DNA from: Diprion similis
Lineage: Eukaryota > Arthropoda > Insecta > Hymenoptera > Diprionidae
Assembly (NCBI RefSeq): GCF_021155765.1
Contig: NC_060108.1
Location: forward strand, 24,577,025-24,641,024
DNA length: 64,000 nt
Direction: 5' to 3'
The notes under the pieces are model-generated. The model had not been told where the DNA came from and searched no databases. It saw only the letters and a program-made list of their open reading frames with translations. Within the stretch, counting starts at the first letter, position 1; the number at the start of each line of letters is the position of its first letter. Positions 12,859 to 24,660 of this stretch are shown piece by piece. Both the position numbers and the translations under genes were made by a program.

Positions 12859-14249
12859 ACAGCTCTTATATTACCGTACTGTCAGTTCGTGGAAACTCAA
12901 TTTCGCGTGTTGTACGAAACAGCGACGACGATGCGGATGTTCGTTTCAAGGTAGAAGTTTAATCTCAGGGAAAAGGTATAGGTTCACCTTGTTGTTTAAA
13001 GTAATTCTTTTCTGAAGACTCTTTTTCGGTTTCTGAACGCAGCATATGAACTTAAAATATGATTTAACGTAAGTAGAAGTCGATTTACAGTATTTACAGT
13101 TAGGGTTATAAATTTGTTTCCGCATCCCGAGGGTGATTGGTTATTCGTCGATCAATGAATATGACGATGTGTATAAAAGAGTGAGAAACTGTAGGGAACG
13201 AAAGAAATAAGAATACAGACGACGAAGAGAATAACGCAAAATAAGCCTTTTATACACGCTAAAACTTCAAAATTATTAAAGTATAAAATCTATACATGTT
13301 ACTATTTATAATAATATAACACAAAAATACTACCTGAATTCTATATAACGACTTAACTTTGTATACAGAATTTTTTAATAGCGGTATTTTTCCTACATTC
13401 CGGGTTGCTGAAATAAGAGAAAGAACGAAAAAACTGAGCAAATTGGAAAAACCAAGCATCGTACCGTCAATTCACCGTTACTATAATATACGATCAGTCT
13501 TCGAGCTCGGTACAAAAAATAAATATAACTTACACACCGGGTAAGCCATCTAGGCTCTGAAAATTTATGAACTCTGTTCGGATATACGAAAAAGTAAAAG
13601 AAGAAGAAAAATAATAAGAAGAAAAAAAAAAAAAAAACCAAAAACAAGCATGGAATAAGGTTATAATTGAGAAACACAACCCTACACTAAAATCGCAGAA
13701 TATATACCTATATTGATATAATAATGTTGTATAAAAATAATCTATAATAACGTGAATATATTTTTTCAATAAAATAGCCTATCAAGAAGTATAATAGACA
13801 AAGAGGAGGGTGATCAGCTTGACAAATAAATCAGACTGCGGTGTAGTATGATATTACAATGGCGGGTAGATTCGCAAGCTACCTTCACACCGTCGCCAAG
13901 CATCTTATCTCAGGTTGCAGGCCGCTTGGTGAGTATAACCTGCAGAGCTGAGCTTGGAGGCAAGTAAAGGTTGTTTCGCCGGGCGAAGGAAGGTAGGCAA
14001 ATATTTCGCGAGCCAAAATGTGTATAGGCACGCACTCACACACACACATTCACACTGTAGCCCTGAAGCCGACCCATACCATCGACAAAACACTCGGTGC
14101 GCAATTGCCCTTCGCGTTCAGACGCCAGATTATTATAGGCATCCACCCTACACGCGTCATTTACACGTCGCTGGAAATTCTTGGGTCGACGAATTGAAAT
14201 ATATAGGGGTGAATTAGCGTTCGATATACAAAGAAAAATCCATTATTTA

Positions 14250-14292
14250 CCATTACTACTACTATTACTACTACTACTACTACTACTACTAC
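14250..14292. repeat. (ACT)n microsatellite
   Basis: A run of ACT/CTA triplets with one ATT interruption, read directly from the sequence. Confidence 0.95.
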
Positions 14293-14508
14293 GATGTAAC
14301 ATAAAAGAAAATTTTAACGCACTTATTATATAATAGAGAATCGTTATATTGTTACGTACGATAACGTCCATCCAGCCACAAAAAACGTGGCGCAGAAACT
14401 GTTATTTTTACAACAAAAAGAGCGAAACTAAAAATAGGAATTAGAAGAAGAGGAAATCAAACAAGTACGAAAGCTTTAAAACTATCCAGTCGGACGTCTG
14501 GATCTCGT

Positions 14509-14571
14509 TTTCTCCTTTTCTCTCTCACTTTCTCTCTCTCTCTCTCTTTCTCTCTTACTCTCTCTTTCTTC
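14509..14571. repeat. CT-rich simple repeat
   Basis: Interrupted (CT)n with TTTC and TTAC breaks, a pyrimidine tract of about 60 bases. Confidence 0.9.
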
Positions 14572-15031
14572 TGAATATCTTAATATCACGGTAATTAAGC
14601 TTTTCTCTTTTTCTCCCTCCCTCTCTCTTCACTCCGCCCCCGAACGGTGTGTCTTTGAGCTAGACGATTCCACCCCCATTCAGTTTACAATTAACGCACT
14701 TTATATCCACCACTTCGCTCAAAGTCTTTTCTTCGGACATCCAACGCGAGTTAGATAATATTTTTGTATAAGAAATTGATTACGATATATTTCTGTACGA
14801 ACCCACCGACAGCTGCATTCTCTATGAATCCCGTGCCAAATGGAGTATGTGAAATCGATAGCATTGGCGCTCGTAAAAATCGCATTTACTACAAAACACG
14901 TGGAATTCTATCGAAATCCGGGAATTCTGCGGTAGCTTCTGCAATTTTTAACCCGCTCTTCTCGGGTGGGAGGAAGGATACGTATTTTCAATATATTTAC
15001 GAAACCGCCGCCGTGTAACGCTTTGCAATCT

Positions 15032-15048
15032 CCCCCCCCCCCCCCCCC
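15032..15048. repeat. C homopolymer
   Basis: An uninterrupted run of about 17 cytosines; its exact length is likely to be uncertain in any assembly. Confidence 0.9.
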
Positions 15049-16120
15049 TCGTTTTCAAAGACACAAAAGTGAATGCGTCTTTCCAATTTCGCTGAGCGAA
15101 TCGAACGCCTTTAATGTAATTGGTAGTAAAAAAATTATAAGAACAAAAATAAAATCAAACGTATATCGACGAACGAAGCTTCAGAAAATGCTAAAAGTGG
15201 TTCAGCTTGGGCGGGGGTTTAATTAAAAACATAAATTTTTGGCGTATCAACGAAACTCGCTTTGATTTTGTGCATTAGAATCGTTATATCGTTTTCTAAC
15301 GAAGATACGTGAGATCTTCAAGCTGTGGGTTTCTAGTAAACATTGCGGATTGAATGAGATATGTATAGTATGCATTGTTTAAGTCAATAATTGAGACCAA
15401 CAACTTTAGACTGTCTAAATCTGTAGCATATATTATAACTATAGTATATCTGTAGATATATAGAGTAATAGAATGTAACATATTATTCTATTAGGATAAA
15501 CATTAAACATATATCGACGCTGAAATGGTAATCTTGGGACCTTTGATCAAATTCATAGTATGTAAGCTGAATAACATGTATAGAGAATGAAAAAAAAAAA
15601 CCATCCAATCACCCATACGCTATACACGTGCAATTAGATCGTTACAGTTAGGTCTATTAAATATTATTTACGTGCGTCTGTATACACGAGGGTATAACAA
15701 AATTTCAAACCAAATTACAAGACTGTCAGTCTTGCTGTGAAAACTGTCGAGACCAGAAATCTGAAAAGACAGGAGTTAAAAAGAACAACAGTAATGGCTT
15801 CGACGTTTGAGCATTGATGAGACATGCAACAAAAAGAGTTTGGTCGTTAAAAAGTATTACGTCTATCGTTCTGCATCAACGTCATCGAAGAGATTTGTTT
15901 TCAACAAATCATGTCTGATTCGCGATAAACACTGTCACATTTGAGGTGATCAATTTCCATGACTAGCACGACTAGTGATTTAGGAAATATTGGAAATTTC
16001 ATTCCATCCCACGCATTGCACGCTTGTAACGCAAATAATTGAACTTTCGCGTATCAGGTGTAGAATTAAAAACATTCGTTATGATTGATCGCCGGCATTG
16101 TCGTTGCGTGTTCTCGAAAA

Positions 16121-16192
16121 ATAATGATGATAATAATAATAATAATAATAACAACAATAATAATAATAATAATAATGATGATAATGATAACG
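16121..16192. repeat. (AAT)n microsatellite
   Basis: AAT/TAA triplets with AAC and GAT variants. Translated frames across it give poly-Asn or poly-Tyr and should not be taken as genes. Confidence 0.95.
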
Positions 16193-16885
16193 ACGACGGT
16201 AAGAAAAGGCAATGCGAATACCATGTACTGTTAGTGAAAGAATTTTACATTCGTTATTCATCATGCATATATGTATAAGTTATATCATATACTTGTGTAT
16301 TGTTATACATATAATTTATTTATATGATGAATCAAAAATGGTTGTAAAAATTTAGAGAGATTTGCAAAATTGAAGATATATAATAATAATATTAATAAAC
16401 AATGTTGTCAATGTATAGAATGGGAAAAAAATCAAGAGTATTTAATCGCGTGTGTAAAGGAAGAATACAAAGTAAAGTAAGTAAACGATCATCTTGAGCC
16501 AAATAAATTATGTAAGTTTGGCAATGTAAAGGAAAGAAAAGTTAATAGCTCAAAAGTAGAAACTGTATTATTAGACGTGAGGAGTATGGATGAGGGGCAG
16601 GGGGATGAAAATAAAGAAAATACGGTCCAATACAATATCACTGCTCGTCATTTTTCGACGGTTTCCTCAATTATATTCCCGTCATCAGGTATCATCCCCG
16701 ATCTCTGAAGCCTATACCAGACTGTGTAAATTTCACTCTCAAAACGTTGCGTTCGACGTGACATTTTTCAAACACGACGACGAAAATGTCTACCGGTGAT
16801 AAATTTCAATATCGATATCGATTTACATCACATCTTTCAACAACAACGGCTTTTACACCGTGCGAGATATAATGCGGATGAAAAT

Positions 16886-16904
16886 AAAAAAAAAAAAAAA
16901 AAAA
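16886..16904. repeat. Poly-A run
   Basis: An A run following GATGAAAAT. It is isolated, with no retroposed gene recognisable beside it. Confidence 0.8.
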
Positions 16905-19900
16905 GAAGACGAGGGTGAGTAAAGCTGCTCGCGTTCATTGTACACCTCTCCAGGTGAAGTGCCAAAGGATGTAACAGAAGAGGGGTTTTGTTTTTTGGCA
17001 CGTCGAAAAAGCTCGGGAGGATCGCGTCGATTATTTGTGCGTGAACTTTCACCCCTCGTTGCGTAATTCATCGATAGGCACAATTTGGGACAAGGGGAGG
17101 ATCGAAAATTCTCCGCATGCATGACGGACTTGGATGGATTAAAGAATTTTTGCTACCCAGCAATGCCTCGTGTTTCGGGAATTATTTTCACGGGTTATGA
17201 ATTTTGTATTATATTTTAATTTTTCGAGTTGATGCCCCCGTCTTATGACGGTGCAACTTTAATGAAAGCCCGCGGATTATCAGGGCGGAAAGACGCAGCC
17301 AGCGTACCGAACGAGAACAGCGAAAATTCAGAAGACTGTAATACAACGCTGGAGAGAAGGGAGAAGAAGAGATAAAAAAAAAAGGAAGACTGAGAAACTA
17401 TTCCGGTCTTACGCTTCACGTACGAACCCCCTGCAAAGCACGCGAAGGATGTTTCACGTGCGGCCGAAAGGTTGTTTCGATTTAATACCGACCTGAAGAT
17501 CAACCCCGCGGCACAATTAAATCCCTCTCAATCAAACTCAACGCGAGTAGAAGAGGAGAAGCCGCGCCCTGTGCGAGGTTGGGAGCGGCTCGTATTTTTT
17601 GAGTACCATATATAACCAAGTCAAGGCCTGAACTACAATAGGTAAAACCCAGTTTTCACTGAACGGAAAGATTGCTTTATTAAAATTATTTATACACACT
17701 TGCTGGAACGCGAAGAGAGCAAACTCAGACGTCGATCAAGTCTGGGATAAATTTTTTATGCATTTCGTTAACAGCCTTATTTTGTTACTGCGGTTATAAT
17801 ATAATATAAAAATTTGGTAAAATATTCTGGAAATCGGTTGTGCATGTATAATAATCACAATATTCAATCAATCGTTTAAACAGTTTCATTTTTATTCCAT
17901 TTCTTTCGACGAGTGATCCTAATAAATTTATGCTGATACCACGATCTCGATTAGAATTTGGCGATTGACGCGTACACAGTTTTTGCACGCGGTTGATAAA
18001 ATTGACGTCACAGGAGCGACGCGGTTTCGATGAAGCGCGGTGACAGGAAGATAAGGATCAGCAAAGTATTCAAAGAATGCATCCGCAGCTGAAAAGTTCT
18101 GGTTTCATAGAAAATACAAAATGCGTTTGAAGGATCGGGTTCCTCGGTATTTCGCTCTGACTTGCCAAGTATTTGCAATATTTACTCGAGAGACAAGCGT
18201 CAGTCACAAGTCAATCCTTACACTTGCGAATATGTTTTCCCAACTGCTGATCATCGCCGTTTGTCTTCTCAGGTTGCAGAACGAAGACGTCGCAAAGCGA
18301 AGTGAAATAACTGCTTTCCTCCCCAGGAGACAAATGCCGAGAGACGGTGTTACGTGCTGGGGTCGAGGGATGGAGGCTGAAGTAGCGAGAAATAGGCTAT
18401 CTCCCCTCCGATTTGATTATCCTTACCCGGTTTCTTTTTCTGGATATAAAACTCGTCACCCCTTCAGGCGGCTCCGTGGGGATGAAAAGAGAAAAGAGTT
18501 TCAAAGGGTGAAAAAAACAAAAAAGAGAAGAAGAGAAAAGGAACCAACGAATGAAGGAACGAGAAGCAAGAATGAAAAGAAAAAAAATCGTCACTCCACC
18601 AAAAAAGCTAGTAACTCGTTCCACTCAGGATTATTTCGTGCCAATTTTTTCTACGGAATGAAACAAGTTATCCACCCCTCTTGTCCTCTATCTTCTCTCG
18701 CCTGACGTGTGCGTCGCACGTCTTTGCCGTAGTTGAGCAGGGTGCAGAGCCAGAATTATCCGTTTCTACGAGGGTTCGAAAAAGGCGGCAAGAAAACTGA
18801 AGGAGCAAATGAGTAAAAGCTCACGTAGGAAAGCAAGGGTAATAACAAATTGGCCCCTGGCGAGGTCGTTACTGCCGTGAGGAATTAACGGCCCATTCAG
18901 GTTTAGGAACTGGAACCGCGTCGTCGTAAACCGTGCACAGCCGTGATACTCAGCACTTCAGTGGTTAATAATACTTAAATGAAGCTCAACCCCGGTTACA
19001 TTACCAGGATAATTATCCTCGACGAAGTCTCGAGTGCGAGTCTAGGTCGAACGTCACGATCGTTTTTACAGTGGAAGTCCATCCGCCATTATCGATTGGA
19101 AAATTAACTCCAACGATGAAATTTTTGAACGGCACAAATTGCCAAAGGATGCAATCCTCGAATGACGTGACTAGAAATGATCGAAATTACGAGGAGTCTA
19201 TAAATTTCCAAACGGTTCACTTTTGTCAGAGTCGAAATTCTGCACGTCTTGAACTTTCCAAATGTAAAAATCCCGAATAGCCAAGACTGCACGGGCTATC
19301 GAACGCCTTACAAAGTCACAAATCATGTCTCCGGAAGGACACCAAGCTGCGGATTTCCTTCGGTATGGTGGTATTTATCAAGAATGACGTTTTCCTTCCG
19401 GGTCTAGAAAGAAGTGAATTATTGGAGAGTAGCTTCCATTCGACGGGATGAATGGTGTAGTTTTCTCACCTGTTTATAAGGAGGACACAATATGGTGGTG
19501 AGTATGCGTTGAGTAAATTATGGACACGTTTCGCCTCGGGAAACCGTAACGGGGTGATCGAAGACCGAATCGGTTTTCTTGATTGGTTCGGACAAAGAAC
19601 AGAGTCCGAAAAAAGAAATAAGAAAGGAAAGAAAATGTAACAAAGATCGAAGAATGAGAGCCATGGAGAATGTAGTTCGATAGACGAGGGAAAAGAGGAA
19701 AGTGATAACAGGCGAATGGGCTGACCTTAAAGCAGGCAGTCCTGAGGAATACGACGACGGATAAGCGTCGGAAAAATAGAGAAACCATTCCGGCGACGTT
19801 GGTCGTCGATTTTCTTTGTATCGAATTACCTTTATACCTCGCAATTCTTCATCTCCATGCACTGCGACGCTCGTCTGCAGCCTTCTGCCTCGTCCTTTCT

Positions 19901-21929
19901 TCAACTGTTGACTTCGATTCGTTTGCCGATCGTCGGGAGTCGTTGAAGGCATCTCGAGAGTGTAACTCAACGCCGAAATCAAGTGTTTGTATTGCGTGAT
20001 TGATCAGACGTGAGGCAATTGCGATGCTGATCGGTATTCCGAACCGCAGATAAAATCGAAAGGGAAAACCAACAGCCGCTGCCTCCTGAGCAATTGACGA
20101 CTGGATCAAGGATTGCGGTGCGAATCCAAAGCCAAGCGTAACGCGCATCTCCTACGTACAACGTATAACGTATAACGTACAACGTACATATTGCGCCGAG
20201 GGATCGATGCTGGGACTGGTTTCCAATCCCGGACACGGAGATCATCGGGACACCGCTAGGGTCTCCCATAAATCTGGACCACAACGACAAAGGTCGTCCG
20301 TAGCTCACGTGACTCCGCTAGTGTGATTGCCTTTTTCTTTTCTCGCCGTAATGCCGCCCACATCTTCAAATATTTCGATATAATCCTTGAATCGAGACTT
20401 TCGCGGAATCGCGGCTGAAGGTGCAAGAATTTGGGACTTCAAAGGTAGGAAAACTGTTTCTGTGCGAACTTAAACGTCTTCTCAAATCTTCGTTTACTGC
20501 TAGTTTTTTTTTTTTTTTAGGCTAGGAGAAGTGGAGTAGATCGGAAAAAGTTGGTGTTTTCAATTTACACAGCGATATCTCTGCGGTGAAATTCAATATC
20601 CGTTTCTTTATTCTGTATAGCCATTCAAACTTGACGCTAACATCTGCATTGTGAAATTAGACAAGCGACATATGCCAGTGTATTACTGTAACTGGTTGCA
20701 ACTATGCAGCCAACATCGTTGTTGTAGAAATCAAAGAACCGAGGAAATCTCGTTCGACAAATAACAATATGCATCGATGCACGATAACGTACGTTGCCGT
20801 TGGTGCGTTTGCATAGCATAAAGCCCCGGAGCGTAGGCAGGTACAGACCAGGTACACCTTTGTTCACCTACAAATAACGTGCATTTGGCATTCCATTCCC
20901 TGTGCAATGAGCGCGATTCTGGTCTGGCACGTGTAGCTATAACAGAAATGATTATTATTGATGGTCAGTGGAGTTCGAGTGTGTATGCCGAGAATGCGGA
21001 TGGAGTGATGGATGAGTCCTGATATGCGGTGAATGAGGTGGGAATGTGAATGCATTTCACCTGAGTATCGTTGGAACTTGACCAAACCATGACAGCGATT
21101 TAAAGTTGAGTCCTTCTCTGTCCTCGGTGACTGATCGCAGGAGCTCGTCCTTCGGTGCTTTACGAAATTGGTATGAAAAATAAGGGTAGATTGTGGAAAA
21201 GGCGGGAAAGGACCGGAAGACTTTGCGTGCACGTCACGTTCATGCCTTCGTGATAACGACACGGGGCATTATCGAGAGTGGAATCCAGCCGAACTTTTTA
21301 AATATTCAAACCACGGTGAGTAGGCCAGATAATATCCGAGTTGAAAAATAAATTGGCTCACGCAATATTTCCCCGCAAGGCTTTGCACGCGTAACGAGTG
21401 TTGGAACGATTTTCAAACCTGTAGGTAAAATGGAGGAAAATTATGAAACAGTCGTTACGTTATTACTCGGCCAGATACAAAGGCGAAAAAACAAAACGTT
21501 TGCTCGATTAGCGATTAGCGTACACAATTGCGAATCGAGGTACTAGGAATCGCATTTCGCAGCGCTTCCGCTAATCGATCGTTCGAAAAAAGCTGCGACG
21601 TAGTTTTATCTCGGAAGGTGCACGGCAATTCGATATCTTGTTTCTAGGACGAACGGATTGACGATGCTGCGGCTGCTGAGATGCGCCGCGGGAAATGGAT
21701 GAACCGAGTTGGGGTAAAAACACGTCCGGCAAAGATTGCTTTTTAGTAAAAACGCGAAGGTCGCTACCGCGGCAAATGGGGACAACGGGAGTTGGTTCCA
21801 CGTCTCGGTAATTGCCGGCACACCTGCAGGCGTTGAAACACCCGGAATCGGACCAGTGTCCAACCACTAGGATGAGGTTGAAATTTCAAAGTTGAAAAGA
21901 TTCGAAAGCACTGAATTCCGATTTTTTTA

Positions 21930-22440
21930 CTCGCGAATGTTAAAGTAAAGAAATCAAACTTTGCCGAAGCATCAGAGTTTTGAATGGTCCGAAACCCGAT
22001 GCTCAAAGTTTCGAAAATGCAACATTCCGAAAGAAGAAAATCCAGAAAGGGCGTAACTCCGACAAGTCAAAATTCCAAAAGTGAAACGTCGAAATTCGGA
22101 ATGACCGAAGATTTTCAGTTCTGTGAATTTCTGGCTTCGTGAAATTTACTCACTTTGATCTCCATTTGTTTTGGATTTTCGATATTTTTAGGTTCGGAGT
22201 CCCGGTCACTCTGACTTTCGATTTTTCTAATTTTTTACACCCAATCGTTGAGTAAACTACGCTGTGTGAGTATATTTCAATTTTCGGAATTTCTCTCTAT
22301 CGTAACTTGAATTTTCGGTATGAATCTTTCATTTCGACACCTTGAGCCGTCGGGTTTCCGACCATTTCAAATTTTGTTGTTTCGTATAAATTTTATTTAT
22401 TCACTTCGAGTTTTGCCACTAAATAATTCAGAATTAAGCG
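21930..22440. repeat. Long imperfect inverted repeat (foldback element)
   Basis: The left arm contains TTGAATGGTCCGAAACCCGA and then GCTCAAAGTTTCGAAAATG. The reverse complement of the right arm (about 22300-22385) contains TTGAAATGGTCGGAAACCCG and then GCTCAAGGTGTCGAAATG. Both arms continue with diverged words like ATTCCGAAA. The centre lies near 22.1-22.2 kb. No protein is encoded. It looks like an old non-autonomous element or a foldback. The limits are approximate because the arms fade gradually, and I could not identify target-site duplications. Confidence 0.6.
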
Positions 22441-24426
22441 CTTTCGGAACTTGAACCCCGCCCTGAACTACTGTCGTCAACATCCGAGAAAGCACAAACA
22501 CCAGACAGGCTGATTGACTTGCGATGAGCTCTCAACTCCTCTCGAGTGCGCATTATACAGTTTGCATCACAGCTGCAAGCAGCCGGTCAATAGAATTTTG
22601 AAATCGGGTTACCCGAAGCCAAGCACCTCTCCCGTGTATCGAAGGTGATTTATCGATATCTCGGAAAACCTTCTGGAATATCTTATACATGTTTCACTGG
22701 TAAATGCCGTGACTCATGCGAATTTAAGTAGAGTTTTCTCAACTGTTGCGTGCGTGAGGAAGAAGGAACAAAACGGAAACCGCGAATCTTCGACTTTAGT
22801 GCCGGAAAACTTCGGATGGTTGAAAACGTCATGAATTCAATGGTTCGAATGGGAGAAGGGTAAGGTTTACATAAATCACCTTTACTAAACTTTGAAACTG
22901 GCGTTTTGGCTGCTACTAAGCGGGCTTTTTCTCTCCATTTCTTTTCTTCTTTTTTCCTTCTCTATTTCCTACTTTGCGATACCAGTAAAGAGCTTGAACT
23001 CATTTTTTACGATCGATTTTGAAAAAGCATTGTATCAATAAATATTTGAACGCGAAAATCGATTCTCTCGCACAGTCTGCAGTTTGTGTTTCCGTTTCTA
23101 TCGAGACGGAAAAATTCATGTAGTTAAAAAATTCTTCGAAAACTGTGAAGGCTTCATAAATATTTAGTTGTTGAGAAATCCGACCTATCGAGGCTACACC
23201 TGCATTGTGCGAAATCTCGTCAAACAAGATCGGTGGCAAGCGATGTGGTGAACGCCGGTGGTTTTAATCAGGCGGATTACGAGGGTTTAAGCAAGACCAA
23301 TACACGTCAGGTCTGAATATGTGTTTGCATTTTCTCTCCTGAATGTCAGCATGTGTCAGCAACGGCTCAATATTCCGTTGTGACAAAGCTTACCGCGCGA
23401 TTCCGGCCAATCCCACGATATTACTTTTGTGCACGTCAGGTATGCAGATAGCGTGAAACTACGTCGAGTTACTGTACTTCCATACTAATTATACCTGGTA
23501 CGTCATTCTCATTCGAATATTGGTAGTGATACGAAATAAATAAGGAGGTAGGATATTAATTAAGAGCATTGTGATGCCAAATGAATAACCAACTTGGGCG
23601 GAGAGCGGATGCTTACGCAACGCCACGTATAGACGTTTCCTTTGAAGATGTGGATGTTATTTTGAAACGGCATTTTCCATCCGAAATTCAGTTCACGAAT
23701 GAAAATATTTATCTCCCGCGATGAATATTTGTTTTTCCAATGAGGCCGTCATTCATCTAATATCGATACTTCCAAACGTAAAAAAAACTTCGTAAAGAAA
23801 GAAATAAGGGAAGAAAAAAGAAAATCCTTTGCCTGTCGAGCTGATAGTATAATTCGAAAGAATTGACTGCTCGAGTCTCTTTATCATGTCAGCAGCTGTG
23901 AAACGCCTGCGTCTTCATAGAAGCATAAATAATTTTAACGCGTAAAACGACCAGTTCATAGAATTAAATTTCGCGAATATTAGACCACCGTTAACTCTTA
24001 CTACATGGCGATAAAGCTTCGATGAAAGAGAGCTAAAGCTGCTGGACTGCGACCGTAATCAGCTTGAATACTTATCGAGTTATATTCAAACGAGCTTAGG
24101 TCGTTTCTACAGTGCTAATTGCATTCTACCGCAAGCTCGGTTACGAAACTACTACATTATTTCTGCCCCAGTGGGCTCGACGACGTTCTTCGGTACGTCT
24201 TACCCGGGATCGTCCAGCGTCTTCATAAATCAATATAGAACGGTGAGCAGTGTGATTTGAATTTCAAATGCAGATCATATTTCGCGCTGCGATGCACCAA
24301 AGCCTGGATAATGAAATCCCCGGCGAGAAGCTTTCTGGGTAGGTAAAAGTTTACGATGCATGGTTATTTTTTCGCGCGATTATTTGACGACGACGATATT
24401 GAACCGGCTTTGTTTCATAGCTGGAA

Positions 24427-24660
24427 ATGTTTTTTCTCCTCTGTTTCACCTTCGGAGTCTTTATAGCAGCCGTTTCCATCTCTCCGTATCTTCCGCGTGC
24501 GAAAGGTCGACAAGAAAAGTTAAAATGGGAGATCAAGCGCGGTGCACTCAGCTGCCGTTGGTGTTGCCCGCGTGCACTTTGCACTCACGATCAACTTGGA
24601 TGTGCGCATTTCCTGTGTCAAATGAAACCGTATTCTCGACATAGGACAAACGTAATCTAG
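24427..24660 (+). CDS. Candidate small secreted cysteine-rich peptide (77 aa)
   Basis: The open frame starts with a typical-looking signal sequence, MFFLLCFTFGVFIAAVSIS, then a basic linker ending in KR at about residues 37-38. A cysteine-rich segment follows (pattern C-x2-CC-x4-C-x6-C-x4-C). That layout fits a pre-propeptide with dibasic processing. Against it, the frame is short, opposite-strand frames overlap it, I recognise no family, and no promoter or poly(A) signal was tied to it. It may be chance in a spacer. Confidence 0.22.
   Translation: MFFLLCFTFGVFIAAVSISPYLPRAKGRQEKLKWEIKRGALSCRWCCPRALCTHDQLGCAHFLCQMKPYSRHRTNVI

Larger units (their letters stand above)
12355..16610 (+). other. 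Downstream region of the membrane-protein gene: probable 3' UTR then spacer
   Basis: Nothing here codes convincingly. Possible AATAAA signals occur at 12853-12858, 13768-13773, 16502-16507 and around 16609. The 3' UTR could therefore be about 0.5 kb or extend several kb, as happens for some neuronal insect genes. Microsatellites listed separately lie within it. Long translations such as the phenylalanine-rich and tyrosine-rich ones near 13.4-13.7 and 16.1-16.3 kb come from simple repeats. Confidence 0.45.

Noticed and set aside
13393..13769. Minus-strand frames rich in Phe and Tyr
   Set aside because: They are translations of an A-rich simple sequence on the plus strand.
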